Shown in pieces: positions 11,678 through 24,770 of a stretch of DNA of 64,000 nt. Where the stretch lies: positions 4,242,501 through 4,306,500 of the forward strand of contig CM075768.1 in the NCBI GenBank assembly GCA_037974665.1, in the 5' to 3' direction. Each line of letters begins with the position of its first letter. Position 1 is the first letter of the stretch. Under the pieces are notes generated by a model. That model was given only the letters and a program-made list of their open reading frames with translations. It did no database searches and was not told the DNA's origin. This stretch comes from Ehretia macrophylla. Lineage: Eukaryota; Streptophyta; Magnoliopsida; Boraginales; Ehretiaceae. Position numbers and translations under genes: made by a program.

Positions 11678-14174
11678 TGTAACACCCCGGCCCCTCACGA
11701 GACCGGGAAATTCTATTAATTAAGCTAATCTCAACCCGACTTCAAACCCAGGCACAAAACTTAGGAAAAACGGACGGAGTCTCCCCTGTTTCTAGGCAAA
11801 AACCAAAACCTGCAAATAGAATATAAATGGACTAGTACCGTGTCCAATCATTCACAACTCCTCAAGGCCATCCAAATCTCGGTTTCCAACAATTAAACAC
11901 AACAAACATATATTTCCAAGTTCCAAGACTATCCTAGCTCTTTTCCTTTAGACAATATATACATGCTTTGCATTTAAACTCTACCATCCTATTATACAAA
12001 CTAGCTTATCATACCATTCCAATAACCTAGTTAAACTTAAACTATATATCCTTTAACACTAAATACATACAATACATGAAAACATACATCTTTGCATCTT
12101 TCTACAACTCAGCCACATAACACGCAAGATAACTCTTCAAGCACGAGCTTTCCAGCTAACACGACAATTCCTGAAATGTGGTGGTGAGGAGTGAGTATAT
12201 ACAACACGTATACTCAGTGAGGGCGGAACAGATATCGAGGTGGAGAGAAAGAAAGTCGTGCAATACAAATAGACAATTAAGCAATATAACCAATAAGAAA
12301 AGCAGTCAATATAAACAACAATACAATAAACAATTAAAGAAAGTATTAACACAACCAATGAAAGCTATACCACACTTTGAAGGTTACGGTTCACTCATAC
12401 GAGCAATGTACCAAGCGATTTGATTCTACAAGCAATACATCAATCTCGAACTTGATGTTGACAACAATGACAATAAGCGCGCATCTACCTTATAACTTCC
12501 ATTAGGTGTACTCCGGATGTACCTCGACACATCTATGACCCAAATCTCCCAAGGCGGCAACCCTAGCGAGAGCGGGAATAGGACACGGAGCTAGAGCAAC
12601 CCAACCCTGGCAACCCGAGACTGCCCAGAGAGGCCAATCACTCATGCGCCTGACAATATGCAATGCAATACGAGATACAAGCAATAAATGAGCGATAGCA
12701 CAAAAGTGTGGATTAGTGGCAATATATGAGATATCAAGCATTCATAATCAATCACAACAAGAAGAACATTTGCTAGACAAGCAATACTAGTCCATCACAC
12801 AAAATCTATAAGATAAACTATTCAAGCTCTAACTTTCAAAGACAATTGCAAGCAAACGAGCTACGGGATTGGAAAACCATCTTCACTACCCTCACTTAGG
12901 CACTACAAAACACATTTCCATGGCACAAAACCTCACTTTCCCAACCGAAGCCCGAAAGTCCACCTAGTGCGTTTGAACTACAGCTATGCCAACCAGTCAC
13001 TCAATCAACGCCACAACAGCACCAAAAGTGCTTCCATGCACTCACAAGCCAAACCCCCAACTCAATTCGGGCACGGTCAACACTCAGTCAAATGACCCAT
13101 ATACGTTTCAATGTCTAATTTTCGATTTTAACAAAGGGTAATCCGTTTTTATTGCACATTTAGTTTTTCTAACACTAATAGCACCTAACCAAATCAAGAA
13201 ATCGCAATTCGGATTGAAAATCCGAAAAACTAGGTTTTACTATTCATTATTCTTCGCCGATTAATTTTGCAATTCTAGCTGGAAAAATCGTTAAATAACT
13301 ATCAAATATTGTTCTACGAACATTATAGAGGCATATTCAAGCATCAAAAGACATTTAAACGCAATAAATATCAAATCTAAGAATTTGAATCAAAAATCAA
13401 ACTTCATAAATATATGCACAAAAGTGTGAAAACTCTCACAAAGATTGAAGGAGATGACCCGCAAGAACCCTAGCCACGATCTTTGCTCAATTCTACGCAC
13501 GATTGGAAAAGAAAAATGAAATCAAAATCTTTTCTTTTCTTTCTTAAGACCTTCGGCCATGGGGGGACAAAGGGGGCATTTTGCAATTTGTTTTTATGTT
13601 ATGTTTATTGAGTTTGAATAAAAAGGATGACTACGGGCAATTTGGTCATTTAGCTATGTCAAATTCAAGTTAAAAATGGTCAAACAAGCTAATTTAATTG
13701 CCATTTACTCTAACTCCAGTTAAAACAATGCATTCTAATGAAAATCAACTAAAACTAACTAAATTATACTAGAAACACTATTCATTGAGTCCAAGAAATA
13801 TTTCTCTAACTTTCATTTTCAATGCGATACGATCAAACGGTCAATAAATAATTACGATAAATATGATAAAGAATAATATACAAATATAATTTTTGAAAAG
13901 TAGAATAGTATAATAGTTTAAAACCTACTCCACCTCGGAGTTACTTTTCCATTTTGTTAAAAATAAAGTAATTTAAGTGCAAGAAAAATAAATCCGAGTT
14001 TTGAAAACCATCAAAATAGTTTAATACTCATTTAAAATAATTAATGTAAGTATTACTGAAATACTTTTAAAAAGAAATATGAAATCAATGCAAAATGAAT
14101 AAACTAACTAAGTTAAGCAATCAATTAAATTCATCTAAATGCCATTAAATGTGTGCCGGGTTTGGAGTACCACA
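11678..14174 (-). mobile_element. X2 3' LTR (Ty3/gypsy family X)
   Basis: A 2497-bp LTR read on the minus strand. It starts TGTGGTACTCC at 14174 and ends GGGGTGTTACA at 11678. A polypurine tract lies directly upstream of its start, so it is the 3' LTR of a minus-strand element. Left flank attac (11673-11677) and right flank of the whole composite tttac (22857-22861) agree at four of five bases. This supports one original insertion into Y1 with a 5-bp duplication. Both hairpin modules are present (12546-12570 and 12171-12223). Confidence 0.85.
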
Positions 14175-14342
14175 TCCTTCCCCCTTTAAAACAATTGTGT
14201 CCTCGCAATTCTTCTTCCACTAGGACTCAGCATCACCTGAAATCCAATTCTGACCATTCCTCATCGCTTGCTGAGCCAACACAGGACAAGGACACCCAGA
14301 AGAAAACCTCGACTAAGAACCCCTAATAGTACTGGCCGAAAG
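14175..14342 (-). mobile_element. X2 internal 3' tail with polypurine tract
   Basis: On the minus strand the sequence runs ...gaattgcgaggacacaat, then a purine tract aaagggggaagga, then the LTR. The same gaattgcgaggacgcaat and purine tract precede the X1 3' LTR at 19303 and, in variant form, the A2 3' LTR at 32454. It is therefore a conserved priming region for plus-strand DNA in these families. Only 168 bp of this element's internal domain remain before X1 begins. Confidence 0.8.
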
Positions 14343-16941
14343 TATGATAACCCGAACCCGGTATGCATTTAATGGCATTTAATTGTATTTGACTAAGTGT
14401 TATCTTAAATGTTAGCATTGAATTTTGTGTTTATTTTTAGTTAAACATCCATTTCTAGCATTATTTCATATTTCTTTTAGAAGTAATTAAATAATACTTG
14501 AATTAATTATTTTAACGGAATAACAATCGCTTTCATATTTCTGTTAATCGATTTTATTTTTCTTGCACCTTAATGCTCGGTTTTCAATTAAATGAAAAGT
14601 AGCTCCGAGCCGGAGTAAATTTTCAACCATGATTACTCTTCAAAAATTATATTTTCTTGAATTCTTTGAGATTTAATTGTTATTCTTTATTGTCGCAAGG
14701 TGCATTGCATTTCGAGAGCGATAGTTAGAGGGTGTCTTCTAGTCCTCAACAAATAGTGAAACTAGTATTTTGGTGCCTTAAATTTAACATTTTATTTGTT
14801 GTTAGTTAGAATTAATTTGGTGATAGTTATTTTAGCTTTAAAATGCACAAAAATAGGCTAAATTGACCAATTTTTAAGTAGTTGACCAAGGGTTTGACCA
14901 TTTGACCAAGTTGTCATCTTTTAATAAGCAAATAACAAAGAAAAAATAAAACTCAAATTTGAAAAATAGAAAAGGGAGCAGGCCGAAACTTGGGAGGAAA
15001 AAAAAAGATTTTCAATCTTCAAACTTCAAATCTTCGCGTGAGCTTGTGCGGGGTGGTTACCGAGGCATCCAGCGTGGTTTTTCTAGCGACTAGGAGTGTC
15101 TAAGGTGAGGGATGCATCGTTATGTGCACATTAGAAAATATGATGTCAAGACTTTAATTTTTAAAAATTGTGTATAGAATGTTGTTTAATTCGTTTTGTT
15201 GCTTGAAATATGTTCTATGATGTTAGTAGACCTTACTTTTGTAAGTTTTTAGCAATTTATGCGGTTAAAATTGATTATTGTATTTCAAATGTTGATTGAA
15301 TAGTGAAAAACGTGAATAGTAAACCCCCGTTCGAAAATTTGCTCCGAGTTGCGTTCTGTTGATGTAGGAAGGTGCTAGATATGCTAGAATGCCTAAATGT
15401 ATGGTTTAATTGGATTGTGTAATGGAAAAATGGAGAAAAATGCCTTGGTACAAGTTGGGGTCGTTTAGATCGAGATTAGCGTTTTCTCGATTTGCATGAT
15501 GGCATTGTCTCGGGAGGCCATGGAAGCACTTTTGGTGTGGTTATGGCATTGGTTGGGTGTTTGGTTAGGGTAGCGGTAGTTCAAACGAGCAAAGGAGAAA
15601 ATCGGGGCTTTGCGGGAATTCTAGGGTAAAGTAGGGTTTCGTGGTCTTTAGACGTGCCTTATGGTAACCTAGGAGGATTGGTGAAGTCGGTTTCCAAAAC
15701 TTGTGGCTCGTTTGAAAGTAGTAGCATTTTGAAAGTTGGGGTCATTTTGTGATTTTGTGTGTTTTCATAGTATAATGCCTATAGAATGCTTAATAATGCT
15801 TGTTATGCTTGTTAAGGTTGATTATGATTGAATTTGTATATCAATTGTTGATAATGCTTGTTAGTGTTGTTCTTGTTACTTTATTGATTGTTATTGCTTA
15901 TTGTGTGCTTATTGTATCACATGTTGTTACTGACTTGCACTTCAGTGCCTTGCTCGATTATCATTATATATCTCGTATTGCAATGCATAAGTGTCAGGCG
16001 CATGAGTGATGGGCCTCTCTGGGTAGCCTCGGGTTGCCAGTGTTGGTTGCTCTAGCTCCGTGTCCTATTCCTTTTCTCGCTTGGGTTGCTGCCCAGGGAG
16101 TTTTGGGTCATAGAATTGACAGAGTATGTCCGGAGTACTCTAACGGAAGTTATAAGGTGGGTGAGCCGGCGCGTCATCGTTAAAGTCATCGAAATCGTGA
16201 TCGGTACATTACTCGCTCGAGTGAACCATAGCCTTCAGAGTGTGGTATAGCTTTGAATGGTTGTGTTAATGCTTTTATTAATTGTTTATTGTATTGAATG
16301 CTTACTTGTCAGTTCTATTGCTTAACTGCCTTATTTGCTTTGCACTACTTTCTTTCTCTCCACCTTGATATATGTCTCACCCTCACTGTGTATACGTGTT
16401 GAGTATACTCACTCCTCACCACCACATTTCAGGAAATGCCATGTTAGCTGGAAAATTCGTGACTGTGTGAAAGTTCGTGCTTGAAGAGTTGTCTTGCGTG
16501 CTATGTGGCTTGAGTTGTCGAAGTGGAAAAGATGTATGTTACATGTGTTGTTTGTATTTAGTGTTAAAAAGAATGTAATTTAAGTTTTACTAGGTTATTG
16601 AAGTGATTTGAAAAGGTAGCTTATGTATTTAATTAGTATAGTTTAATTTCAAAGCATGTTTGTAATGTCCAAAGGAAAAGAGTTAGAATAGTTTGGGTAC
16701 TTGGAAATATGTATATTGTTGTGTTTAATTGTTGAGAACTAAGGCTCGGATGGCCTTGAGATGTTTGTATGGTTGGACACGGTACTGGTCCATTTATATG
16801 CTATTATAGGTTTTACATTTTGCTTAGAAACAGGGGAGTCTTTGTCCGTCTTTCTCTAAAAAGTTTGTGCTGGTTTGGAGTTGGGTCGTTATTAGATGGA
16901 TAGATAGAACTTCCGGTCTCGAGAGGGATCGGGGTGTCACA
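14343..16941 (+). mobile_element. X1 5' LTR (family X)
   Basis: A plus-strand LTR of 2599 bp starting TATGATAACCCGAACCCGG and ending ATCGGGGTGTCACA. It is followed by a primer binding site, so it is a 5' LTR. It is closely similar to the X1 3' LTR at 19303, by eye a few percent different, plus a deletion of roughly 0.15 kb in the other copy near 20250. It is more distant from the X2 LTRs. Hairpin module 1 lies at 16076-16100 and module 2 at about 16381-16435. No coding region is seen. Confidence 0.88.
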
Positions 16942-16943
16942 GG

Positions 16944-16955
16944 TGGTATCAGAGC
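16944..16955 (+). other. X1 primer binding site
   Basis: TGGTATCAGAGC, two bases after the end of the 5' LTR. It is the standard plant retrotransposon primer site for initiator tRNA-Met and fixes the plus orientation of X1. Confidence 0.92.
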
Positions 16956-19302
16956 TTGTTTAGCTCTTAAGCCGGGATAGGGTCCTCGGTTTGGTGGGTA
17001 GTGATCCTTGAATGTGTGCTTGTTAAGTGTGTCTTGAAAGTGTATGCTTGTATGTGAGATTGTGTGTCTTGACTTGAATGTATGCACCTATGTGATATAG
17101 TTATGTGTTATGTGTTAAATGTTTCTCAAGTAAAGTGAAGTGTCTAGTTGTGTATTGAATTGACCTATTGAATTGGCATCGTGAATCGAATCGAGCCCGT
17201 GAATTGTTATTTGCTTGAAGTATTGCTTGTAATGTGTGTATTGAAATGTCTTGAATTGGTTGTGCCGTTATTTGAATTGATTATGTTGTGCTTGACTTGA
17301 TTGTCGTGCTTGAGTGACTTTGTTGAATAAACTGTTTTGTAAACTTTCTTGCATAATAGTTTAAGGCATGTGTATAACTGTGATATCCTGGCATTCATAC
17401 ATGTCCTATTGAAATGGTACGAAAGACTTCTTCCTTCCCTGAAGAGAAGTGGTTAGTAGCAAGCCCAAGTTATTTGGATTGATGGAAACGAGCAGTGCTC
17501 AACTAGGCCTTTATTTGGGAGTTGACATTTATAGCTGGAGTTTGTTTATTGGGGTTCCTTGAAGGTTATCTTCTATGCTTTGTATAAATAACTTCCTTTG
17601 GAGTTCTATATGATTATTCTTTGGAGCATTTTCTTAATGTCTTCTTGATTGGGCATTCATCGGGTATTTTTATATTGGCATTTCATGGGAGACTTGGTTG
17701 GGATTTTAATCAACATTTGGGTGTTCTTTCAGTATTCTCATGGGGAACTTTCATTTGAATCTACTTACAATGATCAATTTTGCGTGAATCGTACTACTTT
17801 GGTATTCCTTGTGGATATTTCTCAATGGACTTGGCAATCGGAATTTTTATCGAACTTACTGCATAATATTATCTACAATATCTCCGCTCTAGTCTTTCTT
17901 GATAATTTATCGGCAATCGTGATTGGAATTCTTCAATAGTATATGATGCACCTGGACGGCATTCCCTCTGATATTTTACCCAATATTCGGTAGCAGCATT
18001 ATTTTGGGAATCTACTGGGCTATTCAGCTTGGTGTTCATTCATGGACTTTTGATAATTATATATATGTTGACGTACATTATGGATTCCCTATTCAGATGC
18101 TTCTTGAGTTATATATTTTGAAAGACTTCCTTGAAACCTCTGTAATATGATTGACTGGATTTCTTGTTTGGAGTCTTCCTGGGCAGTACTTGGGATTCTC
18201 GTTTAGACTCTACTTTAGACTGTTTATTGGTATGTTCTCGGTGCTTTTAGTTGGGATTCTATTATGGCATTCATGTCTAGTAAGATTTTTTATTTGGGGA
18301 TCTATTTGGTTGTTCTCTGAAACATTCTTTGGTTTTCTTAACGGGTGTTCTTTGGAGACTTTTGTTGGCATTTCTCGGTGGACTTGGTTATTAGAATCTT
18401 AATCGGACTTACTGTATGGTATTATCTAGGGTATGTGTGTCTTGGACTTTATTGGTGTGTTACTGGCATGCCTTATTGGAAATTCTTCAATGGCATTTTA
18501 TAGAATTCTTAGTGGCTATTTATCTAGTACTTACTTATTGGGAAATCCTTGCTACTTTCTTACTGGAGCATTGTTCGATTATTTTCTTTGGCATCCCTCA
18601 GTTGGTTTGGTAATTGGAATTCATATCGGACTTATTGTATAGCACTACTTACGGTATTCTTTGGAATTCTTAGTCGGCATTCTACTGGTATTTTCCTTGT
18701 TGGCACTATTGGAAGTCTTACACTTGGAATCTTCTTCAGAATTATTATTTTATATTGCTTACGGTATGCTGTGGAATACTTTAGGCTTCCTTGGTGGTAA
18801 GTTGTATAAAGTTTGCACTCGGCAAATGGCGATGGGGTCTTGGAGCTTGGTCTTATATGTGTTGCATCTACCTTGACCATCCGTTGACTTCCTTATTTGA
18901 TACTTGTTGGACTTTTATAGAGGATTCGTATATAGAATATTCATTCGGTATTCTTCTTGTTAGTAATATGTGGAATTGGTAATATCTACAGTATCTTTGC
19001 TTTAGTCTTTATTGGCATCTTCTTGGCACTTTTAGCAGGGAATTCTTTTATGATATTTTTGACCAGCGGAATTCTTATTTGGATTTCAAGATGGTATTTT
19101 CAATTAAGCCTTTATTTGGCCTTATTGCTTTGGAGTTTTCAATCAGTACTATTGGGGTTTCTTGGTAAGGTATTCTTCGAGCGTTCTTATTCAGTGTCTT
19201 GCTCAGCAACCAATGAAGAGTGGTCAGAGTTAGATTTCAGATGATGCAGAGTTCTATTGGAAGAAGAATTGCGAGGACGCAATTGTTTTAAGGGGGGAAG
19301 GA
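16956..19302 (+). mobile_element. X1 internal region: coding-free, repeat-built, ends in PPT
   Basis: About 2.3 kb between primer binding site and polypurine tract (aaggggggaagga at 19290-19302). No gag, protease, RT or integrase motif is readable in any frame. From about 17640 to 19150 it is built of degenerate repeats rich in TTGG and ATTC words. One unit (cggacttactgtat and variants) recurs near 17850, 18400 and 18630. This suggests a non-autonomous element (LARD-like) that relies on a related autonomous partner. The open frames here are hydrophobic by composition and overlap each other in several frames, so they are not credible genes. Confidence 0.75.
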
Positions 19303-21077
19303 TGTGATAACCCGAACCCGGCATGCATTTAATGGCATTTAATTGCATTTGACTAAGTGTTATCTTAAATGTTAGCATTGAATTTTGTGTTTATTTTTAG
19401 TTAAACATCGATTTCTAGCATTATTTCATATTTCTTTTAGAAGTAATTAAATAATACTTGAATTAATTATTTTAACGGAATAACAACTACTTTCATATTT
19501 CTGTTAATCGATTTTATTTTTCTTGCACCTTAATGCTCGGTTTTCAATTAAATGAAAAGTAGCTCCGAGCCGGAGTAAATTTTCAACCATGATTACTCTT
19601 CAAAAATTATATTTTCTTGAATTCTTTGAGATTTAATTGTTATTCTTTATTGTCGCAAGGTGCATTGCATTTCGAGAGCGATAGTTAGAGAGTGTCTTTT
19701 AGTCCTTAACAAATAGTGAAACTAGTATTTTGGTGCCTTAAATTTAATATTTTATTTGTTGTTAGCTAGAATTAAGTTGGTGATAGTTATTTTAGCTTTA
19801 AAATGCACAAAAATAGGCTAAAGTGACCAATTTTTAAGTAGTTGACCAAGGGTTTGACCATTTGACCAAGTTGTCATCTTTTAATAAGCAAATAACAAAG
19901 AAAAAATAAAAATCAAAGCTGAAAAACAGAAAAGGGAGCAGGCCGAAACTTGAGAGGAAAAAAAACACGATTTTCAATCTTCAAACTTCAAATCTTCGCG
20001 TGAGCTTGTGCGGGGTAGTTACCGAGGCATCCAGCGTGGTTTTTCTAGCAACTAGGAATGTCTAAGGTGAGGGATGCATCATTATTTGCACATTAGAAAA
20101 TATGATGTCAAGACTTTAATTTTTAGAAATTGCGTATAGAATGTTGTTTAATTCGTTTTGTTGCTTGAAATATGTTCTATGATGTTAGTAGACCTTACTT
20201 TTGTAAGTTTTTAGCAATTTTTGCGGTTAAAATTGATTATTGTATTTCAAAAGTTGGGGTCGTTTAGATCGAGATTAGCGTTTTCTCGATTTGCGTGATG
20301 GCATTGTCTCGGGAGGCCATGGAAGCACTTTTGGTGTGGTTATGGCGTTCGTTGCGGTAGCGGTAGTTCAAACAAGCAAAGGGGAAAATCGGGGCTTTGC
20401 GGGAATTCTAGGGTAAAGTAGGGTTCCGTGGTCTTTAGACGTGCCTTATGGTGACCTAGGAGGATTGGTGAAGTCAGTTTCCAAAACTTGTGGCTCGTTT
20501 GAAAGTAGTAGCGTTTTGAAAGTTGGGGTCATTTTGTGATTTTGTGTGTTTTCATAGTATAATGCCTATAGAATGCTTAATAATGCTTGTTATGCTTGTT
20601 AAGGTTGATTATGATTGAATTTGTATATCAATTGTTGATAATGCTTGTTAGTGTTGTTCTTGTTACTTTATTGATTGTAATTGTTTATTGTGTGCTTATT
20701 GTATCACATGTTGTTACTGACTTGCACTTCAGTGCCTTGCTCGATTATCGTTATATATCTCGTATTGTATTGCATAAGTGTCAGGCACGTGAGTGATGGG
20801 CCTCTCTGGGTAGCCTCGGGTTGCCAGTGTTTGTTGCTCTAGCTCTGTGTCCTATTCCTTTTCTCGCTTGGGTTGCCGCCCAAGGAGTTTTCAGTCGTAG
20901 AATTGACAGAGTATGTCCGGAGTACTCTAACGGAAGTTATAAGATGGGTGAGCCAGCGCGTCATCGTTAAAGTCATCAAAATCGTGATCGGTACATTACT
21001 CGCTTGAGTGAATCATAGCCTTCAGAGTGTGGTATAGCTTTGAATGGTTGTGTTAATGCTTTTATTAATTGTTTATT
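19303..21077 (+). mobile_element. X1 3' LTR, truncated
   Basis: Starts TGTGATAACCCGAACCCGG directly after the polypurine tract and follows the X1 5' LTR until 21077 (equivalent to 16293). There it switches to the X2 sequence in inverted orientation. The last third of the LTR is missing. Hairpin module 1 is at 20863-20887. Confidence 0.85.
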
Positions 21078-22856
21078 ACCAAGCGATTCGATTCTACAAC
21101 CGATACATCAATCTCGAGCTTGATGTTGACAACGATGACAATAAGCGCGCATCCACCTTATAACTTTCACTGGGTGTACTCCGGATGTATCCCAACACAT
21201 CTACGACCCAAATCTCCTAGGGTGGCAACCCTAACGAGTGCGGGAATAGGACACAGAGTTAGAGCAACCCAACCCTTACAACCCGAGACTGCCCAGAGAG
21301 GCCCATCCTTCACGCGCCTGACACTATGTAATGCAATATGAGATACAAGCAAGAAATGAGCGATAGCACGAAAGTGCTGATTAGTGGGAATATACGAGAT
21401 ATCAAGCATTCATAATCAATCACAACAACAAGAACATTTGCTAGACAAGCAATACTAGTCCATCACACAAAATCTACAAGATATAATATTCAAGCTTTAA
21501 CTTTCAAAGACAATTGCAAGCAAACGAGCTGCGGGATTGAAAAACTGTATTCACTACCCTCACTTAGGCACTACAAGGCATGTTTCCATGGCACAAAACC
21601 TCACTTTTCCAACCGAAGCCCGAAAGTCCACCTAGTGCATTTGAACTACAGTTATGCCAACCAGTCACTTAATCAATGCCACAACAGCGCTAAAAGTGCT
21701 TCCATGTACTCACAAGCCAAACCCCCAGCTCAATTCGGGCACGGTCAACACTCGGTCAAACGGCCCCTTTACGTTTCAATGTCTAATTTTTGATTTTAAC
21801 AAAGGATAATCCATTTTTATTGCACATTTAGTATTTCTAACACTAATATCACCTAACCAAATCAATAAATCGCAATTCGGATCGAAAATCTGAAAAACTA
21901 GGTTTTACTATTCATAAAACACTATTCATTATTCTTCCCCGATTAATTTTGCAATTCTAGCCGTAAAAAACGCTAAATAACTATCAAACATTGCTCTACA
22001 AACATTATAGAGGCATATTCAAGCATCAAAATACATTTAAATACAATAAATATCAAATCTAAAAATTTGAATAAAAAATAAAACTTCATAAATATATACA
22101 CAAAAGCGTGAAAACCTCCACAGTGATTGAAGGAGAGGAACCACAAGAACCCTAGCCACGATCCTTGCTCGATTCTACGCACGATTGGAGAAGAAAATGA
22201 AATCAAAATCTTTTCTTTTCTTTCTTGAGAGCTTGGGCCATGGGGAGGACAAATGGGGCATTTTGCAATTTGTTTTTATGTTATGTTTATTGAGTTTGAA
22301 TAAAAAGGATGACTAAGGGAAATTTGGTTATTGAGCTATGTCAAATTCAAGTTAAAAATGGTCAAACAAGCTTATTTAATTGGCATTTAGTCTAACTCTA
22401 GTTAAAACAATGCATTCTAATGAAAACCAACTAAAAACTAACTGAATTATACTAGAAATACTATTCATTGAGTCCGAGAAATATTTTTTTTAACTTTCAT
22501 TTTTAATGCGATACGATCAAACGGTCAATAAATGATTACGATAAATATGATAAAGAATAATATACAAATATAATTTTTGAAAAGTGGAATAGTAGAATAG
22601 TTTAAAACCTACTCCGCCTCGGAGTTATTTTTCCATTTTGTTGAAAATAAAGTAATTTAAGTGCAAGAAAATAAATCCAAGTTTTGAAAACAATCAAAGG
22701 AGTTAATACTCATTTAAAATAATTAATGTAAGTATTACTGAAATAATTTTAAAAAGAAATATGAAATCAACGCAAAATGAATAAACTAACTAAGTTAAAC
22801 AATCAATTAAATGCATCTAAATGCCATTAAATGTGTGCCGGGTTCGAGGTACCACA
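21078..22856 (-). mobile_element. X2 5' LTR, truncated
   Basis: Read on the minus strand it starts TGTGGTACCTCGAACCCGG at 22856. It parallels the X2 3' LTR (14174 downward), with matching landmarks such as 'accaagcgatt' at 21078 and 12410. It ends abruptly against the X1 3' LTR. Together with X1 it forms an inverted pair of LTR halves. Its outer edge at 22856 is the outer edge of the whole composite insertion in Y1. Confidence 0.82.
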
Positions 22857-23347
22857 TTTACCATATGTGAATAGTTTGTTAACATTACTGTACATGAATT
22901 GCATCGTGATTTGCAAAAGATACCGACCAGAAATGTTTTCAAAACTCTTCTACTCTATCCTCACAGAGCTTCCCCAGAGTTCACCCTCTTTTCTCCCCCC
23001 TTGTAGGTGCAACTTAGCTTGATATGGGTTGGCATTATGTGCTAAATAATTACGTGCTCGATGCTCCTTGCCTGTCATGTTTCGATCCAAGTTGTAAAAG
23101 TTAGAGTTTGTTTGTATTACTCTCAAGTAGAAGGATAGCTGTGCTGAAACCCTAGTTTGAATGATAGTCGGGTAGTTATCGGATCTCAGATGTTGTAACA
23201 CCCTTTTGTACTTGAATTATTATATAAAGGCTTGTTATTAAATAATTCTTTATTTATTGTTCCTTTTTATAGAAAGTTATGAAACCGCAATGACAGTAAA
23301 CACAGACTTTGACCTAGTGTTGAAAGGGCCGGGTTGGGGTTGCTACA
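22857..23347 (+). mobile_element. Solo LTR Y1, part 2
   Basis: Continuation of LTR Y1 (taccatatgtgaatag..., matching Y2 at 37460). It ends GGTTGGGGTTGCTACA. The next five bases, gtctc, duplicate 8693-8697. Hairpin module 2 (agagct...agttcacc) lies at about 22957-23010. Confidence 0.83.
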
Positions 23348-24043
23348 GTCTCTATAGCATGTAGGTAACATATAAAGCAAGATTTAACCACCTCATAAGC
23401 TAATAACATCAAATCTAGAAATTGCATATTATGAACTTTGAATTCAAAAAATAATACATCTCTCACCAAATGCGTGTAGGAGCTAGTAAGAAGCTAGAAA
23501 ATCCCTGAAAACACTTGGTCCTAGCTTGGTAGAGCTTGAAATGCAAGATTGGTTGAACAATTTTTTATCTTTTTCTTCCTTATGCCTATCGGGTTTGGGG
23601 AGGGGGGATATGGTTGGCATTTCTTGTTTTGTTTGAGTTATTATGTATGTATATGTATATTAATATGTATATATAATATATGTATTATGTATATGTATAT
23701 TAAGTTGACTACAAAAATGGCCAAAACTTTTATAAACCTACTTAAATTAAGTCCAAACCCATTAATTCCTTTAAGTCCAATAAATCTAATGTTATACTAT
23801 TCACTCAAACCGCTAAAATATTTTCTAAATGAATGCTCCTAACACGCAATGCTCACATACTCATTTTTCTCATTCCTCAATTAAGTGATATAATATAAGA
23901 AAAATATTAATTCAAAGAAAATAAGCAATAAAATTTTATGTTGAATAGTAATTATTGACAAAAATAAATAAATGCACATAAAAATGCACAAATAGTGAAT
24001 ACAGTAGTTATTAAGAAGTACGGTAGTGGTCTCGGACATCACA
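23348..24043 (-). mobile_element. Element D 5' LTR, part 2
   Basis: Rest of D's 5' LTR. On the minus strand it starts TGTGATGTCCGAGACC at 24043 and continues into part 1 across Y1. The combined length is about 2.5 kb. A TA-rich stretch with 'tatgtatatg' words lies at 23640-23700. Confidence 0.78.
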
Positions 24044-24770
24044 ACTACTATGGCAAAACTCATTTCCATCAATTTCATTCTTACCTTGGTCAAGGACTTC
24101 CTCGTTTATCGACTGATTTCAGATATCATAGGATATCGCCTCTCAACGGAGGTTAACAGATCTTATCTCGACAATTACCTATCAGTCTATATCACAAGAC
24201 TAAAATGAGAAAGGTCGTAACTCACCTTATAGAAGGCAAGTTTAGTCCATACGCTATATTTAGCCCCTGATATATCCGGCAGCCGTAATTTCTCAAGTCT
24301 GAAGATTAATTTGTACAATTCTCAACTAAATAGTAAACTATTAACCTGAAATCATGTAGTTCAATATTTATCATCACAATCAATGATCTGTACCACTAAC
24401 GATCACTCATATGTATATTAGTCCATATCCTCATGTTGCTATCATTAACATCACTATGTTAATCAAATGTAATTATATATGATAGCCAGTACTCGATTCC
24501 TCTAGTCCCAGTCAAATAATCTGAAAGGTTATGATTAGATTCTTAATGTTTATCATATCGAAGAAAACACAGCGAAGTACTATAAACCCCTTTTAGAATG
24601 TTTTTCTTCTTCGATAAACACTAGGGACACATTCATATCAAGGCGAAGAATATGAATATCCATAAACATCACTGTGTATACAAACACATATATTCTTATT
24701 AAACCCTAATTAGGTCATCTAATCTATAGCATTAGGCATATCCCTAACACAAACACGTTTTAACTCGCAC
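24044..24770. other. Unassigned repeat-like sequence
   Basis: AT-rich sequence outside element D's LTR edge. I see no protein motif, terminal repeat or RNA gene. It may be the left part of LTR G or of another element into which D inserted, but nothing in the window pairs with it. Confidence 0.4.

Noticed and set aside
16944-16955. TGGTATCAGAGC and its complements as possible tRNA gene ends
   Set aside because: They sit beside LTR ends without tRNA cloverleaf arms, so they are primer binding sites.
17649-19244. A run of plus-strand open frames with hydrophobic translations inside X1
   Set aside because: They overlap each other in several frames, follow the T/G-rich repeat composition, lack any family motif, and lie between a retroelement PBS and PPT.
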